From Betaproteobacteria bacterium (GTDB lineage: Bacteria > Pseudomonadota > Gammaproteobacteria > Burkholderiales > Burkholderiaceae_D): DNA of 57,214 nt. Of the stretch, positions 25,609 through 35,267 are shown piece after piece (positions within the stretch are counted from its first letter, which is position 1; each line of letters begins with the position of its first letter). Location of the stretch: assembly GCA_025356395.1 (NCBI GenBank), contig JANXTA010000130.1:1-57214 (forward strand), written 5' to 3'. Below the pieces are notes generated by a model that made no database searches, was not told the origin of the DNA, and worked only from the letters and a program-made list of their open reading frames with translations. Both the position numbers and the translations under genes were made by a program.

Positions 25609-28071
25609 TCAGCTCACGACTTCAAGCGCCGATTGACGCGAGGTGTTGACGTAGAAGCGGATGGCCGCCCGCATCGGTCCTACCTTCTTGACGACTTCCA
25701 GCAACCGCTCCACCGGGATCGACAGGTCGTCGGCCCACAGCATCACGTCGGCCAGGTTGCTGACGTCAAGGCGGTTCGGATTGCCCAGCCCGAACGGCAC
25801 TTCCGTGACGGTAGTCCCCAGCACCATCGGGTTGCGCGACTCCCACGCCATGAACGATGCATGTTCGTCCGGCACGTCGGACAGCAGGTTGCCCAGCGGC
25901 TCCGGGACGTGGATCAGGTAGCCCTGCGCCATGTCGACGCCGATCCGGCGCAACTCGTCGCGCACGGCGTCCTTCTCGACGAACTCGGCTATGGTCTTGA
26001 TACCCATGATCTTCGCGACCTCGCAGAAGCAGCGGACGGCGGCGTTGTCGATCTCGTCGTCAAGCAGGTTGGTGATGAAGTGGCCGTCGATCTTGAGAAA
26101 GTCGACCGGCAACGACTTGAGATAGCCAAACGACGAGGCCCCGGCGCCGAAGTCGTCGAGCGCCACCTTGACGCCGAGGGTACGCACGTGCTCGATGAAC
26201 GTGCGCGACACGGACAGATTGGTGATGGCCGCGGTCTCGGTGATCTCCAGGCACAAGCGGCCGACGTCGAAGGTCGCGGCGTGGACCATCTGCACGAGGT
26301 CGCGATGGAAGGTGCTGTCGCCCAGCGTCTGGCCGGACAGGTTGATCGACATCAGCTCGATGTCGACCCCGCTGCGCGCCGCCCGCGTCATCCAGTCGAA
26401 CGCTTTGTGCACGACCCAGCGGTCGATGCGCGTCGCGAGATGGAAGCGCTCGGCGATGGGCAGGAACACGCTCGGAAAGGTCAGCGTGCCGTCGACCTCG
26501 CGCATCCGCAACAGGACCTCGAAGTGGAATCCCCCGCGGCCGGGCCCGATCGGTGCGATGCACTGTCCGTGCAGCTCGAAGCGGTCTTCGTCGAGCGCGA
26601 GTTCGAGCCGGCTGATCCACTGCATCTCGCCTTGCCGGATGGCGAGCGCGGTGTCCGAGTCCTGCCACGTATGGACGCGATTGCGTCCTTCCTCCTTGGC
26701 CGCGTAGCACGACGCGTCCGCTGCCTGCAGCAGCGCCGTGACGCTCGGCCACAGTCCCTGCAGCGGCACCAGGCCGATGCTCGCGCCCACGCGAAAGCGT
26801 CGGCCCTCGTAGACGAAGCGGAAGTTCTCCAGGTGGTCGCAGATCTTCTGCGCCACCCCCTGGGCCTGCTGCACGTCGCAGTGATCGAGCAGCACGCCGA
26901 ATTCGTCACCGCCCAGTCGCGCCACCGTGTCGTCCGCGCGCACGCAGGTTTGCAGGATGTTGCCGATCTGGCGCAGCAGTTGATCACCTGCCGCGTGGCC
27001 GCATGCATCGTTGACGAGCTTGAACTGGTCGAGGTCGATGTACATCAGCGCATGCAGGGAGCCGGTCGAAAGCCGGGCTGCGAGGCGATCGGACACGGCC
27101 GACTCGAACGCGCTGCGGTTCGGCAGTCCGGTGAGGATGTCGTGCAGTGCCCGGTGGCTCAGCTCGCTGTGGAGCCGTCGCTGCTCGGAGACGTCGCGGA
27201 ACGTGAGGACCGCGCCGATCAGGTTGCTCGCCGAATCGCGCAGTGGCGAGGCGGCGCAGTCGATGCCGAATTCGCGACCGTCGCGCGCGACCAGCATGAG
27301 GTGCTCGGTCGCCAGCACCGGCGCGGCGCGCCCCAGGCACTGTTCCACCGGACTGGGCGCGAAGTTGCGCGTCGCTTCGTCGAGGACGACGAACACCAGC
27401 GACAGCTTGCAGCCGATGCCTTCGGCGGCAGACCAGCCCGTTGCGCTCTCGGCTGCCGGGTTCATCCACTGCACGACGCCGGCCGGATCGGTCGTGATGA
27501 CGGCATCGACGATCGAGTCCAGCGTGGCCTGCAGCAACTGTCGGCCGCGGGCGAGTTCCTGGGTCGCCTGGCGCGCGATCGCGCGCGACTCGAGGCCGCG
27601 CGCGGCGACGCCGGCGAGATGCCGCAACGCTAGCAACTGGTGATCGGCCAGCTTGCGCGGGACTTGATCGATCACGCACAGCGAGCCGACGGTCAGGCCA
27701 TCGCCCACGCGAATCGGGGCGCCCGCGTAGAACCGGATGTGGGGCGGACCGGTCACGAGCGGGTTGCCGGCGAAGCGCGTGTCCTGCAACGCGTTCGGCA
27801 CTTCGAGCAGATCGCCGGTGGCTACGACGTGGGCGCAGAACGCGATGTCGCGCGGCATCTCGCCGACGCCCGGCAGGCCGAAAGTGGACTTGAACCATTC
27901 CCGATCCTGGTCGACCAGACCGACGAGCGCGATGGGCACATCGCACAGCGCGGCGGCGCTGCTCACCAATGAATCGAAGATGCTTTCGGGCGCGCTGTCG
28001 AGGACATCGAGCGCACGCAATGCGGTCAGGCGACGGGTCTCGCTGGCCTTCGAGGGTACCGATTTGTACAT
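25609..28071 (-). CDS. GAF-PAS-GGDEF-EAL protein with an extra C-terminal domain (DUF3606-like)
   Basis: This 820-residue protein is cytosolic (no TM). Order: a GAF domain (about 25-160), PAS (about 180-295), GGDEF (about 305-470, intact GGDEF at 387-391 with an RxxD I-site at 378-381), and EAL (from about 485). The EAL motif reads FEVLLR, the loop-6 motif DDFGAGASSFGYL is intact, but AEGVE reads AEFVE. So it should make cyclic di-GMP, and phosphodiesterase activity is uncertain. After the EAL domain about 75 residues remain, ending in ADVMLWADDLSIPVERLL and VKKVGPMRAAIRFYV, which resembles DUF3606. The gene stands alone. Confidence 0.85.
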   Translation of the reverse strand: MYKSVPSKASETRRLTALRALDVLDSAPESIFDSLVSSAAALCDVPIALVGLVDQDREWFKSTFGLPGVGEMPRDIAFCAHVVATGDLLEVPNALQDTRFAGNPLVTGPPHIRFYAGAPIRVGDGLTVGSLCVIDQVPRKLADHQLLALRHLAGVAARGLESRAIARQATQELARGRQLLQATLDSIVDAVITTDPAGVVQWMNPAAESATGWSAAEGIGCKLSLVFVVLDEATRNFAPSPVEQCLGRAAPVLATEHLMLVARDGREFGIDCAASPLRDSASNLIGAVLTFRDVSEQRRLHSELSHRALHDILTGLPNRSAFESAVSDRLAARLSTGSLHALMYIDLDQFKLVNDACGHAAGDQLLRQIGNILQTCVRADDTVARLGGDEFGVLLDHCDVQQAQGVAQKICDHLENFRFVYEGRRFRVGASIGLVPLQGLWPSVTALLQAADASCYAAKEEGRNRVHTWQDSDTALAIRQGEMQWISRLELALDEDRFELHGQCIAPIGPGRGGFHFEVLLRMREVDGTLTFPSVFLPIAERFHLATRIDRWVVHKAFDWMTRAARSGVDIELMSINLSGQTLGDSTFHRDLVQMVHAATFDVGRLCLEITETAAITNLSVSRTFIEHVRTLGVKVALDDFGAGASSFGYLKSLPVDFLKIDGHFITNLLDDEIDNAAVRCFCEVAKIMGIKTIAEFVEKDAVRDELRRIGVDMAQGYLIHVPEPLGNLLSDVPDEHASFMAWESRNPMVLGTTVTEVPFGLGNPNRLDVSNLADVMLWADDLSIPVERLLEVVKKVGPMRAAIRFYVNTSRQSALEVVS

Positions 28072-28174
28072 GCGGAGCTGAACCTATCCGCTCGCACCGC
28101 AGGAGCGTTGACTAGATGACATGAATTAAAAATAAATACCGCCGTATCGTGCAGATCATGAATCGCCAAGGTCC

Positions 28175-28188
28175 GTGCGGTACCGCAC
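28175..28188. repeat. 14-bp perfect palindrome in a divergent spacer
   Basis: GTGCGGTACCGCAC is a perfect palindrome. A second half-site GTGCGGTA follows at 28202-28209, 27 bp later. The spacer lies between the leftward GGDEF-EAL gene and a rightward gene remnant. This could be an operator, but no regulator is attached to it. Confidence 0.3.
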
Positions 28189-28209
28189 ATAACCCCATTG
28201 TGTGCGGTA

Positions 28210-28308
28210 GAGATCAGTCATGGACTGACCGCGATTCTTGCGAAGTTGATCGGCCTCTATGCCGACGACATCCTCCTCGACGTGGGCAACGACCTGATGC
28301 GCGATTGA
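28210..28308 (+). pseudogene. C-terminal gene fragment, family not recognised
   Basis: Reading EISHGLTAILAKLIGLYADD, then ILLDVGNDLMRD and a TGA at 28306-28308, this looks like the last 30 or so residues of a helical protein whose 5' part has been lost. It ends 10 bp before the MFS start. I do not recognise the family and draw no functional conclusion. Confidence 0.3.
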
Positions 28309-28318
28309 TCTGCGCGGC

Positions 28319-29476
28319 ATGGCGACGGCGCGCTCCTCGCCGTGGCCGCGCATCGGGGTGCTCTACCTCTCCGGTCTGGTCGGTGCCGCACAACTCGGCC
28401 GGCTGGCGGCCCTTGCGCCGCTGATCCAGGTCGCGCTCGCGCTGAGCCTGACGACGGTCGCGGTCGCCATCTCCCTGATCGAGATCGGCGGCGCCACGCT
28501 TGGCTTCGGGGCCGGCCGACTGGCGCAGCACTTCGGGTTGCCGCGCACGCTGGCGTGGGCGCTCGCCTGCCTGACGGTCGGCGCTTTCGGCGGCTCGCTC
28601 GCGGACGGATCCACCGGCATGCTCGGCTGGCGCTTCCTCGAAGCCTTGGGTTATCTCGGCATCATCGTCACCGCGCCGGTCCTGATCGGGAAGCGTGCGC
28701 TCGCACCTAGGCGCTCGCTCTGACGCTCTGGAGCACCTTCTTCCCGGTCGGCTTCGCGCTCGGCTCGCTCGGTGCGGCGGCGATCGGGGCGGCATTCGGA
28801 TGGCGCATCGCGTCGGCGATCGGCGGTGCGGCCGGCCTCGTGTCGTGGATCGCGATCGTCACGACGCATCGCTCGTGGCCGGCGGGATCGGCGAACGCGG
28901 GTGGGGCCGGAGGTGACCGCAGCGTGCTCACGCCGCGGGCCGTCGCGCTCGCTTGCGGCTTCGGCGCGTTCACGTTCTTCGAGGTCGGCGGCATCGCGCT
29001 GCCGCCCACGCTGCTGACCACCGAGACCGGGATGCCGGCGCACGCGGCCGGTCGCTGGACCGCGCTGGCGTCGGTCGCCGCGGTCGCTGGCAGCGCCTTC
29101 GCGGCCTGGATCCTGAAGCGTCGCGACCACCTGCTCGGGTCGCTCGGATTGCCGGCGGTGCTGCTCTTCGGCCTGTTCCGCAGCGCGCCTTCACCCACGG
29201 TCGCGATCGTTCTCGCGGTCGCCGTCAACATCCTCGGCGGCCTCTTCATCGGGCTGGCGTTCGTGCTGCTGCGGCGGGTCGCGAGGACATCGTCGCAACT
29301 GGTCGGCGCGAACGGCCTGCTCGCGCAATGCGGCGCGTCGGGGTCGCTGCTCGGACCGCCGGTGATGGCGGCCTGCGTACAGCACGCGGGCTGGTCCGCG
29401 GCCGCTCCGGCCGGCCGGCCTGCTCGCGAGCGTGCTGTCGCTGGCCTTCATGGCGAAGGCCGCGCGCCCCGGCTAG
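28319..29476 (+). pseudogene. MFS transporter with two frameshifts
   Basis: Hydrophobic helices of a YbfB/CynX-like major-facilitator protein: VLYLSGLVGAAQLGRLAALAP, then VAISLIEIGGATLGFGAGRLA and a first break near 28710. After it, ALTLWSTFFPVGFALGSLG opens the second half, with FGAFTFFEVGGIALPPTLL and NILGGLFIGLAFVLLRR. The frame is lost again near 29405 and resumes as GLLASVLSLAFMAKAAR up to the TAG at 29474. Repaired length is about 385 residues, normal for MFS. Substrate unknown. Its stop touches the stop of the convergent kinase remnant. Confidence 0.7.
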
Positions 29477-31041
29477 GTGTTCCTCGATGCCGCGATCAGT
29501 TCCTTCACGCGCGCCGCCAGCGTCTCCATCTCAAACGGCTTGGTCAGCACGTGCATCGCGGGATCGAGATGTCCGTGGCTCAACACCGCCGTCTCCGCGT
29601 AGCCGGTGATGAACAGCACCTTGAGATCGGGTCGCGACACGCGGGCCGCGTCCGCGACCTCTCGCCCGTTCAGCCCACCGGGCAGGCCGATGTCGGTGAT
29701 CAGCAGGTCGATGCGGACCTTCGAGTGCAGCACCTTCAGGCCCGAAGCAACGTCGTGCGCCTCGATCGCCGAGTAGCCGAGGCTGTCGAGCACATCCGCC
29801 ACCAGCATGCGGATGGTGGGCTCGTCGTCCGCCACCAGCACCGTCTCGCCGGCCGTGGCGCGGGCGAAGGACGGTGGTTCGACCGATACGTCGATCGCTT
29901 CCACCGTGCCCACGTGACGCGGCAGATAGAGGCTCACCGCGGCACCCTGCGCGGGCTGCGCCACGATGCTCGCCATGCCGTGCGACTGCTTGGCGAAGCC
30001 GTAGACCATCGACCGCTCGAGGCCCGTGCCCATGCCGATCGGCTGGGTCGTGAAGAACGGGTCGAAGGCCTTCGTCACGATGTCGGGCGTCATCCCGCTG
30101 CCGCTGTCGGTCACCGTCAACGCGAGATATTCGCCGGGCTCGAGGCCGCGCGATCGCGCCGCGTCACCGTCCATCCGGCAGTTGGCGGTCTGCACGGTCA
30201 GCGTGCCGCCGTCGGGCATCGCATCGCGCGCGTCGATGCACAAGTTGAGCAGCGCGTTCTCGAGCTGGCTCGGGTCGACCATGCTCGGCCAGAGGTCGAT
30301 GTCGTGGCGGATCGCGAACGCGATCGAAGGACCCACGGTCCGCACGATCAGGTCTTCCATGCCGCCCACCAGCGCCTTCACGTCGGTGACTTTCGGGGCC
30401 AGGGTCTGGCGTCGCGAGAAGGCGAGCAGCCGATGGGTCAGCGTGGCCGCGCGGTAAACGCGCAGGTGCCGGCCCAGCGCCCGCACGGCGGCAGTCTGGA
30501 TCCTCGACGGATCGTCGAAGATCCAGAACTCGGTCTCCAGTGCCGGCCAGAAGGCATGCCTGATCTCCGACAACACCTTGGGCGTCGCATCGGTATACAC
30601 GTTGAGCATGCCGACGACCGTGCCGTCATCGTCGCGTTGCGGGCTGTACGAGAAGCACCACCACGTGTCCTCGGGATAGCCGTTGCGATGCATCACCAGG
30701 TGGAAGTCTTCCGACCAGGTCGCTTCACCGGCCAGGGCGCTGTCGATCAGCGGGCTGACGGACTCCCAGACGTCGGATCAGACCTCGCGAAGGGGTCGGC
30801 CCAGCGCCGCATCGCCGCGGGCGCCAAGCACTGGCGCGTAGGCGACGTGGTAGAGGAGGACAAGGTCTGGGCCCCATGCCATGCACATCGGCTGGCGGGT
30901 GTCGAGCATGAGCGTCGCTGCGGTGCGCAGCGACAGCGACCACGTGGCCGGATCACCGAGCGGCATGGCTATCCACGCGAGGCGGCGAACGCGATCGTGC
31001 AGCGCGCTTTGACCTCGCGGGAATGGCGATGGACGTTGCAA
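29473..31041 (-). pseudogene. hybrid PAS histidine kinase, nonsense mutation and HisKA deletion
   Basis: A PAS domain (PLGDPATWSLSLRTAATLML, MAWGPDLVLLYHVAYAPVLG) is followed by an in-frame TGA at 30778-30780 where relatives have Trp (LREV-stop-SDVWESV). Reading continues through YPEDTWWCFSYSPQRDDDG. The phosphoacceptor domain is then mostly missing: [21 protein letters not shown] joins directly to [14 protein letters not shown]. The ATPase domain ([10 protein letters not shown] with the second N-box Asn changed to Asp, [23 protein letters not shown]) and a receiver (DLLITDIGLPGGLNG) are readable. The phosphorylatable His is gone. This is real decay, as the deletion spans many codons. Confidence 0.75.
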
Positions 31042-31161
31042 CGAAGACCTCGTGCGCGTATCGCTGGGCCGATGCTTGAGCGGTGGCGAAGACTAGATCG
31101 AATGTGCGCCGCCGTTAAGGGTCCCAAGCTTCGCCGCGGTCGATCGATGCGCCACGCCGGG

Positions 31162-32090
31162 TCAAGGCAGCCCTGCACCACCCGACGAACCGTAGACCTG
31201 CCCCGTCGCATAGCTCACATCGGCCGCGGCGAGTTGCACGTAGATCGACGCGAGCTCCGCAGGTTGTCCGGGTCGGCCCATCGGGGTCTGGCCGCCGAAC
31301 TTCTTCAACTTGTCCTGGCTCGCACCACCGCTCACCTGGAGCGGCGTCCAGATCGGTCCGGGAGCGACGCCGTTGACGCGGATGCCCTTCGACGCGCGTT
31401 GCTTGTCGCGTGAACGCACGTAGTTGGTGGTCGCCGCCTTCGTCATCGCATAGCCGTAGAGGTCGGGCGTGGGATCGGTCGCCTTCAGGATCCAGAACGG
31501 CGCGTAGATGTTGGTCTTGATCGTCGCGTCGAAGGCTTCGACGTGATGTCCAGGAACGAGTCGTGCGCCTGCTGCCGACACGCGTTGCTGACGACGATGT
31601 CGAGCCCGCCGAGCTGGCTTACCGCGTCGGCGACCAGCGCCGTGCAGAACGCCTCGTTGCGCAGATCGCCGGGCAATGCGATGTCCCATCAGCGCGATCT
31701 CACGAGCGTCGGCCTCTTCGGTCGGGTAGTAATTGATGGCCACGTCCGCGCCTTCCCGCGCATAGGCGATCGCCGCGGCGCGACCCATGCCGCTGTCGCC
31801 GCCCGTGATCAGCGCCTTGGGGCCGAGCAGCCGACCCGACCCGCGATAGCTCTGTTCGCCGTGGTCGGGTCGCGAGACCATCTGGCTCGCGAGCCCCGGC
31901 CATTCCTGCGACTGTCTCTTGAAGGGCGGTTTCGGATATTGGTTGCGCGGGTCGCTCAACGGCACGGCCGTGGCGCCCGCTGCGGGCGTGGCTGCCTTGT
32001 GGCGTTGCCGGCAGTGACCGTGGCTGCGCCGATACCCGCCACGAGTGTCTTTACCGCGTCACGGCGTGTGAAATGTTTTCCGTCGTCCAT
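31162..32090 (-). pseudogene. Tat-exported SDR oxidoreductase, frameshifted and partly deleted
   Basis: Twin-arginine leader (FTRRDAVKTLVAGIGAATV) followed, after a one-base loss near 32010, by LSDPRNQYPKPPFKRQSQEW and the Rossmann motif ALITGGDSGMGRAAAIAYARE. Further lesions lie at about 31690 (short deletion plus shift before LPGDLRNEAF), at about 31545 (shift after ACRQQAHDSFLD) and at about 31470, where some 20 residues are missing before DPTPDLYGYAMTKAATTNYV. The active-site Y-x3-K survives. The C-terminus KFGGQTPMGRPGQPAELASI is intact. Homologues are general-stress YhdF/YdaD-like dehydrogenases. It cannot be made as one protein. Confidence 0.75.
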
Positions 32091-32328
32091 CGTTGTCCTC
32101 CCGGTTGGTGAGGCGCATCCCGACCGCCGTGGGTCGAGGAAGACCGCCTGATCGATCGACAAACCGGGCTCATGCCAGGGCCTGGGGGACCGTGGATTCG
32201 AGGATGCGGACGCCGGGGCGCCGGGCATGTCGGACGCAACGGCAAAAAAACGGAAGGATCGACGACGACCTCGTCTTGGGCCGCTCGGAGCCATGCGCAT
32301 ACGGAAAGCGCTGGCCGCTGCAAGCTGC

Positions 32329-33909
32329 CTACAGTTCCTTGTCGAGCGGCAGCAACGTCAATGCATTGACCTGCAACTTCTGCAACATCGACTTGGACGG
32401 CTCGACGGCGGAATGCGCGGCCATGCCGTTCTCCATCGTGACCCAGCTCAGCTTCGCGGGATCGGTACCGTCGAGTGCGAGGCGGTACGCGTTCTCGGGA
32501 GCCACCATCGCGGAGAAGCGCGTGGCGAGCTGCTGCGCCAACACGTCGCTCTCGATGATCAGCCCGATCTCGGTGTTCAGGTGCATCGAGCGCTGATCGA
32601 AGTTCATCGATCCGACGAAGATCTTGCTGCGGTCGAAGACGAACATCTTGCCGTGGAGCGAGTAGTTGCCGTAGCTCGAGATTTCGGCCGTCTGGCCGCT
32701 GCCGCGAATGTTGCCGAGCGCCGCGCGAATCTCGTAGAGGTCGATGCCCTTCTCGAGCAGCGGCACGCGGTAGTGCATGTAGCCGGCCTGTGCCGCGGGG
32801 ACGGTATTGGACTCGAGCGAGTTGGTCAGCAACCGGATCGTGACACCGCGATCGCGCAACCCCTGGAACAGCTGCAGGCCTTCCTGTCCGGGCACCAGGT
32901 AGGGCGTGATCATCAGCAGCTCGCTCTGCACTGCGGCCGTGGTCGCCGCGACCGGGCGTTCCATCAGCGCTCCCACGCGCCAGCCCTTCTCGATCTTCCG
33001 CTTGTCGGGGCTGTCGCAGACCACGGTCCATCGCGCCCATACGAGCGGCAGCTGGCCCGACAGCAGGCCGACCAGCGGTTGAGCGGCGGCGATCTCCGGG
33101 CCGTAGTCCTTGCCGTCGGGCAGCGGGCGGTCGCGACTTGCGGCAAGCTCCTGTCGATAGCTCGCGAGCCGGGCAGCGGTCGGCTTGCCGCTGCCCAGTG
33201 CCGCAACGGGAATCGCCGAATCGCTGCTCCAGAAATCGTCGAACTTGGTCGAGAGCTCGCGTACGACGGGCCCGGCGGCGAAGACATCGTCGTCGGCGAA
33301 CTGGCGGTCGGGATCGACCTGGAAATATTCGTCGGCGATGTTGCGGCCGCCGACCAGCGCCATCGCGTTGTCGGCGACGAACAGCTTGTTGTGCATGCGG
33401 TAGTCGAGCTGATCCGAGCGGATCATGAACTCGATCGCACGCCGCGCCTTGTTGTGGCCCCGGTAGATGAAGGGATTGAAGACGCGTACCTCGATGTTCG
33501 GATGCGCGTCGAGCAACGCGATGTGCTCGTCGCCCGCCACCGTCTCGCCGTCGTCCACCAGGATGCGGACGTGGACGCCGCGATCCGCCGCGCGCAACAC
33601 GGCGTCGGCGATGCGCCGACCGGTGTCGTCGCTGCGCAGGATGAAGTACTGGAGGTCGAGCGAGCGCTCCGCGGCGTCGGCCATCTCCACCCGCGTCAGG
33701 AAGCCGTCGACCCCGACCGGCAGCAAACGGAACGCGGAGGCGCCGGCGTGGGTCGCGGTCGTGGCTGCGAGCGTCTTGCCGCTACGGGTCGTTTCCGGAC
33801 GATCGAACGCGTTCGATGTCGCCTTGGGGAAGTCGGACCCGGGCGGTAGCGAAGCGCAACCGGCCTGCAGCGCGACGACGGCGACGACAACCAGGAAACG
33901 CAGACGCAT
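32329..33909 (-). CDS. phospholipase-D-family lipoprotein, cardiolipin-synthase-like
   Basis: The 526-residue protein starts with a lipoprotein signal (MRLRFLVVVAVVALQAGC, Cys18). It has two HKD motifs: H173-N-K175-x4-D180 (HNKLFVADNAMALVGGRN) and H419-G-K421-x4-D426 (HGKMFVFDRSKIFVGSMN). These define the PLD superfamily; the pattern and length are close to the ClsC/YmdC-like group that transfers phosphatidyl groups to make cardiolipin. The lipid anchor suggests outer-membrane or periplasmic-face location. No partner (YmdB-like) is adjacent. Motifs are intact. Hydrolysis of another phosphodiester is possible. Confidence 0.88.
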   Translation of the reverse strand: MRLRFLVVVAVVALQAGCASLPPGSDFPKATSNAFDRPETTRSGKTLAATTATHAGASAFRLLPVGVDGFLTRVEMADAAERSLDLQYFILRSDDTGRRIADAVLRAADRGVHVRILVDDGETVAGDEHIALLDAHPNIEVRVFNPFIYRGHNKARRAIEFMIRSDQLDYRMHNKLFVADNAMALVGGRNIADEYFQVDPDRQFADDDVFAAGPVVRELSTKFDDFWSSDSAIPVAALGSGKPTAARLASYRQELAASRDRPLPDGKDYGPEIAAAQPLVGLLSGQLPLVWARWTVVCDSPDKRKIEKGWRVGALMERPVAATTAAVQSELLMITPYLVPGQEGLQLFQGLRDRGVTIRLLTNSLESNTVPAAQAGYMHYRVPLLEKGIDLYEIRAALGNIRGSGQTAEISSYGNYSLHGKMFVFDRSKIFVGSMNFDQRSMHLNTEIGLIIESDVLAQQLATRFSAMVAPENAYRLALDGTDPAKLSWVTMENGMAAHSAVEPSKSMLQKLQVNALTLLPLDKEL

Positions 33910-34272
33910 GGTGTTGACGGTCCGCCGCAGTTCGGCACCGGAGTCCGCAAAAAGGAGTGAAAGGACGGGTGCGGAGCAGCCACGTCCGCGGCTGGCAATG
34001 CGGCGCAGCCTGGCGGTGCCGCAAGCACCACCTCGGCTACGCGCCGTGCGGGAACCCTTGCAAATTACGAGCCAACGCCGCGACCGAGACGGTCGGTCAA
34101 ATCGTGTCGCAGTGCGGCGTGACGATTGGCGGCGAGCACGGGAGTCGAAAGGGATTCGCGATCGACCGCGGCGTGTCGCGAAGTGTCAAGAAGCGCGACA
34201 ACCTGCCGCGGGTGGGTAGTCGACGCCGTCGAGTCGGTCGCCAGGGGCGGCGGTCGCTGTTCGAGACGCGCG
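33910..34272. other. 363-bp spacer without a recognisable gene
   Basis: No frame shows protein-like composition or family motifs on either strand, although several frames are open for 80-130 codons because of the GC content. It would hold the promoter of the leftward phospholipase gene. I see no strong hairpin or repeat. Confidence 0.5.
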
Positions 34273-34536
34273 TCAGCGAGGGGCCGGTGGCGGATTCGCG
34301 GCAGGCGCCGCTTGCACGGGTTGCGCTGCTGCCGCTGCCGCGTCTTTGTCCTTGACCTTGTTGCGGTGATGATTGATGGCGCAGCCGGCGACTGCACCGA
34401 CGACAGCATGATGCCGCGCCATATGGCCGGCGACTCCGCCGACGGCGGCGCCCGTCACACAACCCTTGGCGTGCACGGGCGCGGCAGCGAATGCCAGCGC
34501 CAGCGCCATGCACGTACCCATTAATGAGTTCTTCAT
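34273..34536 (-). CDS. small secreted glycine-zipper protein
   Basis: The 87-residue protein has a signal peptide (MKNSLMGTCMALALAFAAAPVHA). A glycine-zipper follows, GAAVGGVAGHMARHHAVVGAVAGC, with histidines and two cysteines. The tail is basic then Ala/Pro-rich (VKDKDAAAAAAQ, ending PPPAPR). Such proteins insert in or line membranes; the family is common in Proteobacteria, without assigned function. GAGGG lies 4 bases before the ATG at 34536. It lies in a group of three small secreted proteins on this strand. Confidence 0.75.
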   Translation of the reverse strand: MKNSLMGTCMALALAFAAAPVHAKGCVTGAAVGGVAGHMARHHAVVGAVAGCAINHHRNKVKDKDAAAAAAQPVQAAPAANPPPAPR

Positions 34537-34656
34537 GAGCCCTCGCAATGGCGAAAAGATCCGGCGTATCGGTGGAACCGAATGCGTCGCATCCCGATGC
34601 ACGCAAGCCATCGAGCGGAACGCTGTCGCCTCGACGGCGCAGCGTTCCCTAGAAAC

Positions 34657-34908
34657 TTACTTGCCGATATTCTTGGCGGCGTCTTCGGCTGCTTCGGCGT
34701 GCGCGTGGGCCTTGGCCTTGTGAACCTTGGCCTTGACCTTGTGGACGGTCGACTTCGGCTCGCCGGTCACGGCACCGGCGACGGTCTGGCCGGCTTGCTC
34801 GGTCTTCTCGACGGTGGCCTTGGCACCTTCCTTGATGGTGGTGCCGACTTGCGCGAATGCGACGCCTGAAACGAGCAGGGCTGCAACGGTGGCGATGATC
34901 TTCTTCAT
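34657..34908 (-). CDS. small secreted Lys/Ala-rich protein, paralogue A
   Basis: The 83-residue protein has a signal peptide (MKKIIATVAALLVSGVAFAQ), then a helical region TIKEGAKATVEKTEQAGQTV, and a basic repeat-like segment STVHKVKAKVHKAKAHAHAE that resembles histone-H1 or acid-shock protein tails. It shares this architecture and the KVKAKVHKAKAH core with the neighbouring gene at 35016. Periplasmic; possible roles include binding anionic polymers or stress protection, which is inference. Spaced by about 107 bp, the two are tandem paralogues with separate promoters or a weak operon. Confidence 0.7.
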   Translation of the reverse strand: MKKIIATVAALLVSGVAFAQVGTTIKEGAKATVEKTEQAGQTVAGAVTGEPKSTVHKVKAKVHKAKAHAHAEAAEDAAKNIGK

Positions 34909-35015
34909 GGCAATTTTCCTTCAGTGATTTGGTGGAGTGGGTCGACAGTGCGGACGATCCGTCGCTGCCGGGAATGCATGGACACGAGCCGTCGTGGCTC
35001 GCGCCCGGATCGGTC

Positions 35016-35267
35016 TTACTTGACGGCTTCCTTGGCGGCTACCTTGGCTTCGGTCGCGTCCTTGTGCGCCTTGGCCTTGTGTACCTTGGCCTTGACCTTG
35101 TGGACGGTCTTTTCCGGCTGGTCGCTCATGGCGGCCTGCGTGCTTTCCTTGGCTTGTTTGGCTTTCTCTGCCGTGGCGCTGGCACCTTCCTTGATGGCCG
35201 TGCCGGCTTGAGCGAAACACGCGCTGGAGACCAGCAGGGCTGCCGCAGCGGCGATGAACTTGTTCAT
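35016..35267 (-). CDS. small secreted Lys/Ala-rich protein, paralogue B
   Basis: The 83-residue protein has a signal peptide (MNKFIAAAAALLVSSACFA), then GTAIKEGASATAEKAKQAKE and PEKTVHKVKAKVHKAKAHKD. It matches paralogue A closely in length, signal and the basic motif, so it arose by duplication. The mature protein is almost only A, K, E, T, V and H, predicting a long amphipathic or extended chain of very high positive charge. No enzymatic motif. A nucleic-acid- or LPS-binding role can be imagined but not shown. Confidence 0.7.
   Translation of the reverse strand: MNKFIAAAAALLVSSACFAQAGTAIKEGASATAEKAKQAKESTQAAMSDQPEKTVHKVKAKVHKAKAHKDATEAKVAAKEAVK

Noticed and set aside
25453-27633. 726-codon plus-strand frame opposite the GGDEF-EAL gene
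   Set aside because: Shadow frame. The minus strand encodes the intact GGDEF and EAL motifs.
28840-31413. 857-codon plus-strand frame across the MFS and kinase genes
   Set aside because: Only the first 190 codons or so are MFS sequence. The rest runs antisense through the kinase gene, so it is not a fusion protein.
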